Assembly: GCF_036226505.1 (NCBI RefSeq)
Contig: NZ_CP108484.1
Span: 4,278,001 to 4,342,000, forward strand
Direction of reading: 5' to 3'
DNA: 64,000 nucleotides
Source: Kitasatospora sp. NBC_01246
Lineage (GTDB): Bacteria; Actinomycetota; Actinomycetes; Streptomycetales; Streptomycetaceae
The notes under the pieces were generated by a model that saw nothing but the letters and a program-made list of their open reading frames with translations, had not been told where the DNA came from and did not search any database. Positions 7,687 through 14,395 of this stretch are shown here, piece after piece; within the stretch, counting starts at the first letter, position 1, and the number at the start of each line of letters is the position of its first letter. Both the position numbers and the translations under genes were made by a program.

Positions 7687-9036
7687 GTGCCGCAGGACCG
7701 TCCCGCCGGCGGCGAACCGGCCACCGGTGCCACCGCCCCGGCCCCCGCGGGCCCGGCGGCAGCCCCCGACCCGGCGAACCCGCCCGACCCGGCGGACCTT
7801 TCCGGCCCCGGGGCCGACAATCCGGACGACGGCCGGCTGGCCGTCCTGCTCGACTCCGCCTTCCTGCTGCTGCTCGCCACCTCGCTCAGCCGCTACCTCA
7901 GCCACCACCCCGGCAACCCCCGCATCCCCTGGGTGATCGGCCTCGGCCTCGCCCTGGCCGTCGCCCAGCCGGTCGGCTCCTGGCTGGCCCACCGCCGCCC
8001 GCCCGCCCCCGGGCGCCGGCGCAGGCTCTGGCCGCTGGCCCTGGTGGTCGCCCTCTGGGTCGTCCTGGTGCTGGTCGCGCCGAGCTTCGCCTGGTGCGCC
8101 GTCCCGCTGGTCTACACCGCCCTGCGCACGCTGCCCGCCCGGGCAGCGATCCCGCTGGTGGCCGCGCTGACCCTGCTGGTGGTGATCGGCGAGGTCCGGC
8201 TGCCGGGCGGGGTGGACGCCAACCTGGTGCTGCTGCCGCCGGCCGTGGCGGCGCTCGCCACCGCCGTCTTCCTGTACATGGAACGGCAGGCCGAGCGGCA
8301 GCGGGCGCTGATCGCGGACCTCGTACGCACCCGGCGAGAACTCGCCGCCACCGAGCGCCGGGAGGGCACTCTGGCCGAGCGCGAACGGCTGGCCATGGAG
8401 ATCCACGACACCCTGGCGCAGGGGCTGTCCAGCCAGCAGATGCTGCTGCAGGCCGCCGACCGCACCTGGGAGGCCGATCCGGCGACCGCCCGCGCCCATG
8501 TCCGGACCGCCGCCGAGGTGGCGGCCCGCAACCTCGCGGAGGCCCGCCGCTTCGTCCACGACCTCGCGCCCGCCGAACTCGCCGACGGGCGCACCCTCGA
8601 CCAGGCGCTGCGCTCGCTCGCCGAGCGGGAGTCCGCCGAGAGCGGGCTGCCGGTCCGGTTCCACCTGGACGGCGCCCCGGTGCCGCTGCCCGCCGCCGCG
8701 CAGTCCGCGCTGCTGCGGATCGCCCAGGGCGCGCTGGCCAACGTCCGGGAGCACGCCGGGGCCTCGGCCGCCGCGCTGACCCTGTCCTTCCTCGGCGACC
8801 AGGCCGTCCTGGACGTCGCCGACGACGGCCGGGGGTTCCGGCCCGCCCGGCCGGGCGGCGGCTCCGGCGCGCCGGAGCCCGGCAGCGGCGGGCGCGGGCA
8901 CGGTCTGCCCGCGATGCGGGCGCGGCTGCGCCAGCTCGGTGGCACGCTGACCGTCGAGAGCACCCCCGGCGAGGGCACCGTCGTCTCCGCCGCGATCCCG
9001 CTGGAGCCCCGACGAACCCCCCTGGAGCCCCGATGA
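7687..9036 (+). CDS. senS: Sensor histidine kinase SenS-like
   Basis: 449 residues. After a Pro/Ala-rich cytoplasmic leader there are five or so membrane segments between residues 50 and 198, then a HisKA_3 domain with ERERLAMEIHDTLAQGL, in which His240 is the phospho-acceptor, and a HATPase domain with VADDGRGF and GHGLPAMRARL nucleotide-binding boxes. This is the NarL/DesK-type kinase class. Membrane helices with short outside loops fit SenS, which is regulated by extracellular HbpS. The GTG at 7687 is chosen because GGAAGGAG lies seven bases upstream; the much longer frame from 6664 is not coding. The stop overlaps the next start (ATGA), so kinase and regulator are translationally coupled. 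Confidence 0.85.
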   Translation: MPQDRPAGGEPATGATAPAPAGPAAAPDPANPPDPADLSGPGADNPDDGRLAVLLDSAFLLLLATSLSRYLSHHPGNPRIPWVIGLGLALAVAQPVGSWLAHRRPPAPGRRRRLWPLALVVALWVVLVLVAPSFAWCAVPLVYTALRTLPARAAIPLVAALTLLVVIGEVRLPGGVDANLVLLPPAVAALATAVFLYMERQAERQRALIADLVRTRRELAATERREGTLAERERLAMEIHDTLAQGLSSQQMLLQAADRTWEADPATARAHVRTAAEVAARNLAEARRFVHDLAPAELADGRTLDQALRSLAERESAESGLPVRFHLDGAPVPLPAAAQSALLRIAQGALANVREHAGASAAALTLSFLGDQAVLDVADDGRGFRPARPGGGSGAPEPGSGGRGHGLPAMRARLRQLGGTLTVESTPGEGTVVSAAIPLEPRRTPLEPR

Positions 9037-9677
9037 GCACCGCCCCCTCGACCCCGCCGGTGCGGCTGCTGGTCTGCGACGACCACGCCGTGGTCCGGGC
9101 CGGCCTGCTGGCGCTGCTGGCCAGCGCCGGTGACATCGAGGTGGTCGGCGAGGCGAGCACCGGCGAGGAGGCGGTCGCCCTGGCCGGTGCGCTGGCGCCG
9201 CAGGTCGTGCTGATGGACCTCCAGCTCGGCGAGGGCATCGACGGCGTCGAGGCCACCCGGCGGATCACCGCCGCACCGGGCGCGCCGCACGTCCTGGTCC
9301 TCACCACCTACGACACCGACGCCGACATCACCCGGGCGATCGGGGCGGGCGCCACCGGCTACCTGCTGAAGGCCGAGCGGCCCGAGGAGCTGTTCGCGGC
9401 GGTGCACGCGGCCGCGCGCGGGCGGACCGTGCTGTCGCCGCCGGTCGCCTCCCGGGTGATGGCTCAGATGCGTTCCCCCGTACCGCAGTTGACCGAGCGC
9501 GAGCAGGAGATCCTGGCCCAGCTCGGACAGGGGCTCGGCAACCGGGAGATCGCGCGGGCGCTGTTCATCAGCGAAGCCACCGTGAAGACCCATCTGGGCC
9601 GGATCTACGACAAGTTGGGCGTGGACACCCGGGCCGGCGCGGTGGCCGTGGCCAAGGAGCGCCGGTTGCTGCGCTGA
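9033..9677 (+). CDS. senR: NarL-family response regulator SenR-like
   Basis: 214 residues. The receiver domain (10-130) has the acidic pair D16/D17, phospho-acceptor D62 (VLMDLQLGEG) and the conserved lysine in GYLLKAERPEE. The LuxR-type HTH (about 150-214) contains LTEREQEILAQLGQGLGNRE and ATVKTHLGRIYDKLGV. It overlaps the kinase stop codon by four bases, so both are one operon. In S. reticuli SenR activates hbpS and catalase-peroxidase genes in response to redox stress; by context this protein should regulate the divergent hbpS-like gene. Confidence 0.87.
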   Translation: MSTAPSTPPVRLLVCDDHAVVRAGLLALLASAGDIEVVGEASTGEEAVALAGALAPQVVLMDLQLGEGIDGVEATRRITAAPGAPHVLVLTTYDTDADITRAIGAGATGYLLKAERPEELFAAVHAAARGRTVLSPPVASRVMAQMRSPVPQLTEREQEILAQLGQGLGNREIARALFISEATVKTHLGRIYDKLGVDTRAGAVAVAKERRLLR

Positions 9678-9715
9678 GCGCCCGGCCGGTGCCACTGCGT
9701 GCCCGCCCCGCCCCG

Positions 9716-9862
9716 GAGTGTCGGATTCCGCGCCCCCGGGAGCCACGCCCCCGAGTGTCGGATTCCGGGCCCCCGGGAGCCACGCCCCCGAGTGTCGGAT
9801 TCCGCGCCCCCGGGAGCCACGCCCCCGAGTGTCGGATTCCGGGCCCCGGGAGCCACGCCCCG
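9716..9862. repeat. Four tandem copies of a 37-bp repeat
   Basis: Units begin with GAGTGTCGGATTCCG at 9716, 9753, 9790 and 9827, spacing exactly 37. Copies alternate between two variants (TTCCGCGCCC and TTCCGGGCCC), so the real higher-order unit may be 74 bp; the last copy lacks one C. The array lies just downstream of senR. There are no unique spacers, so it is not CRISPR. Confidence 0.95.
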
Positions 9863-10086
9863 ACCCGCCGTTCGCCCGGACGGGTGAGGCCGGAGACCCG
9901 TGACCACCCTCCTCCGACACCGTTTCCTTACGTACCCGGAGCACCCGCGCCGGAGTCGGCACGCCCCGGCACCCGGCCGATGACGGCGCACCGTCCACCT
10001 GCGTCCCACCCTCGGCCCGCCCTCGGGCCACCCTCGGGCCACCCGAACACGCCCGCCGGAATGTGGATGTTTCGTGGAACTCTCTA
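9863..10086. other. Non-coding interval
   Basis: No credible gene. GC content falls toward 10060-10110, where the regulated promoter lies. A short CCCTCGGGCCACCCTCGGGCC direct repeat is present near 10022-10043. Confidence 0.5.
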
Positions 10087-10117
10087 TTGACAAACCAACC
10101 ACTCGGTTTGTTAGCGT
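10087..10117 (+). promoter_or_regulatory. Strong promoter with internal TetR-like operator
   Basis: TTGACA at 10087-10092 and TTAGCGT at 10111-10117 (spacing 18-19) form a good -35/-10 pair. Between them lies the palindrome CAAACC-8-GGTTTG (10091-10110), a position and sequence style typical of TetR-family operators that block RNA polymerase. No regulator gene and no plausible coding region follow; transcription would run into the hairpin at 10252-10297. Confidence 0.6.
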
Positions 10118-10123
10118 GGAGAT

Positions 10124-10297
10124 CAACGACGCCTCCGGTGGTGGGGCCTCGCCGGGGTCTGTGCGAACCATCCTCGCCGGAGGGTGGCTGCCAGGGGGGT
10201 GCGGCGGGGGACCGGAGAGTCGGGGGGTACGGCGCGCCGATGCCGTGTGCGGAGAAGGCGCGGAGCGAGTCCGGGGGGACTCGCTCCGCGCCTTCTC
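10124..10297 (+). ncRNA. Possible short non-coding transcript
   Basis: The interval from the predicted start of the orphan promoter to the hairpin terminator is about 174 bases, has no usable start codon until near its end, and contains complementary CCTCCGG/CCGGAGG segments. It could encode a small RNA or be the remnant of a lost regulated gene. This is inference only. Confidence 0.3.
10252..10297. terminator. Bidirectional hairpin terminator
   Basis: Perfect 19-bp arms at 10252-10270 and 10279-10297 with an eight-base loop. It lies 18 bases after the stop of the minus-strand gene at 10316 and would also end any transcript from the promoter at 10087. Confidence 0.85.
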
Positions 10298-10315
10298 AAC
10301 ACCCACCGGCCCAGG

Positions 10316-10888
10316 TCAGCCCAGGGCGCTCCAGAACGGACAGCGGATCTCCGGCAGTGCCGCCGATCCGCCCACCGCGTACGGGACTTCGGGACCGCCG
10401 GGCGCGCACCGCACCGGCTCCGAACGGGCCACCCCCGGCGAGGTCGCGGTCAGCCGGGCCTCGCCCAGGACACCGAACTCCAGCGCCAGCCGGTAGCCGT
10501 CCGGCGTGACCGCCGCGACTCCGGGCAGCTCGCGACAGGCGTTCACCGAGGTGATGGTCCAGCCGCGCCGCCGCCACCCCGCCTCCACCATGGCCGGTAA
10601 CTCGCCCCGCCGGGCGCCCGAGATGATCGTGACGATGTCCCGGCCGCGGCCGACGTACCACTGGACACCGCCGTCGGCCGGTCCGCAGCCGGGCGGCGGC
10701 AGCCGCGCACCCGCGCGGGGTGCGGCGTACCGCCAGGACAGCGCCGGCCGGACGGCGTCCAGCGTCCGCTGCAACAGCCACTCACAGCGTTCGCCGGCGG
10801 CCACCTGGTCCACGACCGTCCGCGCGGGCCGCGCGAACGGCCCGGCGGGCTCCGGGCACCGGGGACCGGCCGGGTTCTCGACGTTCAC
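10316..10888 (-). CDS. Conserved hypothetical protein
   Basis: About 190 residues, not recognised as a named family. The centre contains VQWYVGRGRDIVTIISGARR and the following GELPAMVEAGWRRRGWTIT, a pattern suggesting a small alpha/beta domain. A leading Pro/Ala-rich part and five or so cysteines spread along the chain are notable. No signal peptide or membrane helix is seen. The GTG at 10888 is selected because a GGAAG-type ribosome site precedes it and because the longer frame to 12025 is antisense to real genes. Transcribed alone, ending in the hairpin at 10252-10297. Confidence 0.6.
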   Translation of the reverse strand: MNVENPAGPRCPEPAGPFARPARTVVDQVAAGERCEWLLQRTLDAVRPALSWRYAAPRAGARLPPPGCGPADGGVQWYVGRGRDIVTIISGARRGELPAMVEAGWRRRGWTITSVNACRELPGVAAVTPDGYRLALEFGVLGEARLTATSPGVARSEPVRCAPGGPEVPYAVGGSAALPEIRCPFWSALG

Positions 10889-11143
10889 TTCGGTTCCACT
10901 TCCACCTGACTGCACCGGGCCCTCCGCGCTTCTCCCGGTGTTCGGCCCGGGAAGGGATTGCGTCACTCCGTGGACGGCGCGCCGAACCGGCACAGTTCCC
11001 CGCCCCGCCCGACACACCGGACCGGCCCGGTCGACCGCCCTGCCCGGCCGCGCCGAACCGACACCGGACACCTCGTGGTCTTCGAGCAGTCCGAGGCCTT
11101 CACCACCACGGTCCGCACCTCCTCGCCGCCGCGTGACCCGGCA

Positions 11144-11179
11144 GTGACGTGCGTCACATTCACGGCCGCCGTCGTCACA
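11144..11179. promoter_or_regulatory. Tandem CGTCACATTC direct repeats and palindrome
   Basis: GTGACGTGCGTCAC at 11144-11157 is an imperfect palindrome that fits the GTG-N6-GNCAC motif reported for Streptomyces Crp. CGTCACATTC occurs at 11152 and again at 11173, exactly 21 bp (two helical turns) apart, upstream of the epimerase-sigma gene pair. GTCACA is also the core of the -35 element reported for ECF41 sigma factors, so an autoregulated promoter is possible; a matching -10 element is not clear. Confidence 0.4.
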
Positions 11180-11251
11180 TTCCCGGCGCCCGATCCGCTC
11201 AGAGGGTGTCGCGAACGAACGCCACCCCTCACAGACAGGAGGCAGCCGCAG

Positions 11252-11944
11252 ATGAAGCTCACCATCCTCGCCGCCACCGGCGGCATCGGACGACACCTGC
11301 TCACCCAGGCCGTCGCGGCCGGCCACGACGTCACCGTCGTGGTCCGCACCCCGGCCAGGCTGGCCGACCCGGCCGGGAGCGGCCGCGCCCCGGCCGGCGT
11401 CCGGGTCGTCCGCGCCGATCTGGCCGTCGCCGAACCGGCCGAACTGCAGTCCGCGGTCGCCGGCTCGGACGCCGTCCTCTCCGGCCTCGGCGCCCGCTCC
11501 AGCGCCGAGGCCGGTGTCGCCTGGCGCGGCACCCGGGCGGTCATCACCGCGATGCGCGAGGTGGGCGCCCGGCGCCTGATCGTGGTCAGCGCGGCCCCGA
11601 TCGGCGCCGTCCCCTCCCCCGCCCGCCCGCGGCCGCCCCGGCACGACCCGGGCGACGGCTTCTTCATGCGCCACCTCGCCGCCCCGCTCACCCGGGCGGC
11701 CCTGCGCACGCACTACGCCGACCTGGCCCGGATGGAGGACGAGATCCGCGCCGGCGGGCTGGACTGGACGATCGTCCGCCCGCCCCGGCTCACCGACCGT
11801 CCGCTCACCCGGGACTACCGGACGGCGTACGGGCGCAACCTCCGCCGCGGCCTGTCGGTCGCCCGCGCCGATGTCGCCCACTGCATGCTCGGCCTGGTCG
11901 ACCGGCCCGATTCGGTCCACCGGACCGTCGGCATCGCCGACTGA
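11252..11944 (+). CDS. NAD(P)-binding epimerase/reductase-like protein
   Basis: 230 residues of the atypical short-chain dehydrogenase (NmrA/NAD(P)H-binding) type. The nucleotide loop is ILAATGGIGRHLLTQA at the N-terminus (TGGIGR in place of TGxTGx), followed by VVRTPARL, where the arginine suits NADP(H). GLDWTIVRPPRLTD near residue 170 is the characteristic C-terminal motif of this family. AGGAGG precedes the ATG at 11252. It is followed 105 bases later by an ECF41-like sigma factor; ECF41 genes are often linked to oxidoreductase/epimerase genes, so this is probably its regulated target or partner. The substrate is unknown. Confidence 0.8.
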   Translation: MKLTILAATGGIGRHLLTQAVAAGHDVTVVVRTPARLADPAGSGRAPAGVRVVRADLAVAEPAELQSAVAGSDAVLSGLGARSSAEAGVAWRGTRAVITAMREVGARRLIVVSAAPIGAVPSPARPRPPRHDPGDGFFMRHLAAPLTRAALRTHYADLARMEDEIRAGGLDWTIVRPPRLTDRPLTRDYRTAYGRNLRRGLSVARADVAHCMLGLVDRPDSVHRTVGIAD

Positions 11945-12048
11945 CCGGGGCCCCACCCCTGTTCCCGACCCATCGTCAGACCCCCCGGCCGAACTCCGCC
12001 GACCGCTCCGGCCGGCGGGGCCCACGACGGATTGCGACGGCGCGCCCG

Positions 12049-12936
12049 ATGAACGACAACGACTCCCTGGCCCGGCGGTTCGAGCAGCACCGCCCCCATC
12101 TGCGGTCGGTGGCCTACCGGATGCTCGGCTCCCTGAGCGAGGCCGAGGACGCCGTCCAGGAGACCTGGTTCCGGCTCAGCCGCTCCGACGCCTCCCGCGT
12201 CGACAACCTGCCCGGCTGGCTGACCACCGTCGTAGGCCGGGTCTGCCTGGACCTGCTCCGCTCCCGCACCGCCCGGCGCGAGGCCCCGCTGGACACCCAT
12301 GTGCCCGACCCGGTGATCACCCGCGCGGACACCGCCGACCCCGAACAGGCCGCGCTGCTGGCCGACTCGGTGGGCCTGGCCATGCTGGTGGTGCTGGACA
12401 CCCTGCCGCCGGCCGAACGGCTCGCCTTCGTCCTGCACGACATGTTCGCGGTGCCGTTCGAGGAGCTCGCCCCGATCGTCGACCGCACCCCGGCCGCCAC
12501 CCGCCAGCTCGCCAGCCGGGCCCGCCGCCGGGTCCGGGGCGCGGCCGCCCCGGAGACCGACCTCACCCGCCAGCGGGTCGTCGTCGACGCCTTCCTCGCG
12601 GCCTCCCGCAGCGGTGACTTCGACGCCCTGGTCGCCCTGCTCGACCCGGACATCACCCTGCGCGCCGATGTCGGCGCCACCGGGGCCGGTGGCTTCCCCG
12701 GCATCCAGCACCTCGTCCACGGCGCGCCCGCCGTCGCCCGGCAGGCGCTGCTCTTCCGCGGCCTGGCACCCTTCGCCCGCCCGGCCCTGATCAACGGCGC
12801 GCTCGGCCTGGTCACCGCCCCCGACGGGCGGCTCTTCTCCGTCCTGGCGCTGACCGTCGTGAACGACCGCATCACCGAGATCAACCTGCTCGCCGACCCC
12901 GACCGCCTTCGTGACCTCCCCGTCCCGCCGCTCTGA
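12049..12936 (+). CDS. ECF sigma factor with C-terminal NTF2-like domain (ECF41/SigJ type)
   Basis: 295 residues. Region 2 is LRSVAYRMLGSLSEAEDAVQ and WFRLSRSD; region 4 contains LPPAERLAFVLHDMFAVPFE with the helix-turn-helix up to ATRQLASRARRRVRG. From about residue 185 a SnoaL/NTF2-like domain follows (VVDAFLAASRSGDFDALVAL to the end). In ECF41 factors this extension replaces an anti-sigma factor and modulates activity. NLPGWLTTVVGR is the diagnostic region-2 end of SigJ-like proteins. The neighbouring oxidoreductase fits known ECF41 neighbourhoods. ATG at 12049; the frame continues upstream without coding value. Confidence 0.88.
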   Translation: MNDNDSLARRFEQHRPHLRSVAYRMLGSLSEAEDAVQETWFRLSRSDASRVDNLPGWLTTVVGRVCLDLLRSRTARREAPLDTHVPDPVITRADTADPEQAALLADSVGLAMLVVLDTLPPAERLAFVLHDMFAVPFEELAPIVDRTPAATRQLASRARRRVRGAAAPETDLTRQRVVVDAFLAASRSGDFDALVALLDPDITLRADVGATGAGGFPGIQHLVHGAPAVARQALLFRGLAPFARPALINGALGLVTAPDGRLFSVLALTVVNDRITEINLLADPDRLRDLPVPPL

Positions 12937-12945
12937 GCGGGGCCA

Positions 12946-12995
12946 CCGGAGGAAGAGCAGGAGCAGGAGAAGCAGCAGGAGAAGCAGCACACTTC
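12946..12995. repeat. Purine-rich short repeat
   Basis: GGAGGAAGAGCAGGAGCAGG and AGAAGCAGCAGGAGAAGCAG: a simple AGCAGGAG-like repeat immediately after the sigma factor gene. Strand-asymmetric purine runs like this are unusual here, but no function can be assigned. Confidence 0.6.
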
Positions 12996-13140
12996 ACCGT
13001 CGCCCGCAAGACCCGTGACAGAACGTCCGATAATCGATCCTGCCGGGAACAGGAGCTGATCGGTCGTCAGTTCACGGAGAGAGCGGGCCCACTCGTACCG
13101 CCAGCCCCGTTCGACCCGAATGAACGACCAGGAGACGATC

Positions 13141-14268
13141 GTGCGCATACTCTTCACCGGCCCGGCCGCGCCCAGCCACCTCTTCCCGATGGTGCCGACC
13201 GCGCAGGCCCTGCGCGCAGCCGGACACGAGGTCCTGTTCGCCAGCCCGAAGCCGATGGACCAGCTCCGGCAGGCCGGCTTCCCGATAGCCGAGATCGGCG
13301 ACGGCCGGCCACTCCGGGAGGCCTTCGAGGAGGCCACCGGCGAGGAGGCCCGGTACTCCAGGCCGGACCTGGACCAGGACCAGATCTTCGACATGGCCGC
13401 CGCCGCCTTCGCCCACGCCTCCCGCTCCACCGTGGACGACCTGCTCGCCGTCGCCGGCGCGTGGGAGCCCGACCTGCTGATCCACGACTCCTGCCTGGCC
13501 TCCGCCCAGTTGGTCGCGGCCAAGCTCAAGATCCCGGCGGCGCTCCAGAACTTCGGCCTCACCTCCGGCCTCGACCTGGCCGGCCGGCTGGCCACCCACT
13601 TCACCGATGTCTACGAGGCGCACGGCGTGGCCGGCCCCGCCGAGACCACCCCGCTGGACATCGTCCCGGCCTCGCTCGGCGGCGACGGGGGCGGTCTGCG
13701 GATGCGCTACCTCCCCTACAACGGCGGCGGTGTCGTCCCCGGCGACCTGCTGCGCCGCGGCACCCGGCCGAGGGTCGCCGTCACCCTGGGCACCGTGGTC
13801 GCCGAGATGGACGGCGTGCACGCCATCAGCCGGCTGATCGAGGCCGCCGCCGGGGTCGACGCCGAGTTCCTGCTCGCCGTCGGCGAGGCCGACCTCAGCC
13901 ACCTCGGTCCGCTCCCGGCCAACGTCCGCCCGCTGCCCTGGGTCCCGCTCGCGGAGCTGCTGCGCGTCTGCGACGCCGTGGTCCACCACGGCGGCTCCGG
14001 CAGCACGCTCACCGGTCTGCAGGCCGGCGTGCCCCAGCTGCTCCTCCCCCAGGGCGCCGACAACTTCGCCGTCGCCGACATCCTCACCGCCACCGGAGCC
14101 GCCCTGCGCTCGGCCTCGGCCGACGTCGACACCGCCCTGCTCACCCGCCTCGTCGAGGACCCGGCGCTGCGCGACGCCGCCGCCCGCCTCCGGGCCGACA
14201 ACGAGGCCCTCCCCACCCCGGCCGCCCTCGTCCCCGACATCGAGGCCCTCGCCGCCGCCCCGCGCTGA
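13141..14268 (+). CDS. GT1-family (macrolide/antibiotic type) glycosyltransferase
   Basis: 375 residues of the GT-B fold family 1 type. The N-terminal VRILFTGPAAPSHLFPMVPT and HEVLFASP form the acceptor domain. The C-terminal NDP-sugar domain has PWVPLAELLRVCDAVVHHGG SGST, the HHGG(S/A)G(S/T) signature of glycosyltransferases such as DesVII/EryCIII, and QLLLPQGADNF. It probably transfers a deoxysugar to a small-molecule acceptor, perhaps for self-resistance or natural-product decoration. A GTG at 13141 follows AGGAGA at good distance; an ATG at 13120 is the alternative. No polyketide or sugar genes lie nearby, so it is a stand-alone enzyme. Confidence 0.82.
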   Translation: MRILFTGPAAPSHLFPMVPTAQALRAAGHEVLFASPKPMDQLRQAGFPIAEIGDGRPLREAFEEATGEEARYSRPDLDQDQIFDMAAAAFAHASRSTVDDLLAVAGAWEPDLLIHDSCLASAQLVAAKLKIPAALQNFGLTSGLDLAGRLATHFTDVYEAHGVAGPAETTPLDIVPASLGGDGGGLRMRYLPYNGGGVVPGDLLRRGTRPRVAVTLGTVVAEMDGVHAISRLIEAAAGVDAEFLLAVGEADLSHLGPLPANVRPLPWVPLAELLRVCDAVVHHGGSGSTLTGLQAGVPQLLLPQGADNFAVADILTATGAALRSASADVDTALLTRLVEDPALRDAAARLRADNEALPTPAALVPDIEALAAAPR

Positions 14269-14287
14269 CCCGGCCCACCCCGCAGGG

Positions 14288-14327
14288 ACGCCGCAGCCGC
14301 AGGTCGGGTGACCTGCGGCTGCGGCGT
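14288..14327. terminator. Bidirectional terminator between convergent genes
   Basis: Perfect 17-bp arms (14288-14304 and 14311-14327) with a six-base loop, located between the glycosyltransferase stop and the converging ABC permease stop. Confidence 0.85.
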
Positions 14328-14395
14328 TCCCGGGCGTCCCCGAAGGTCCCGCCGGACCGGGCGTCCGCTCAGGCCGACCACTCGCGGCCGCCCGC

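Noticed and set aside
9716-9862. CRISPR array
   Set aside because: Copies abut directly at 37-bp period without unique spacers, and no cas gene is in the window.
10889-12025. Long minus-strand extension of the gene at 10316
   Set aside because: The extension is antisense to the epimerase gene and codon usage is that of a shadow frame.
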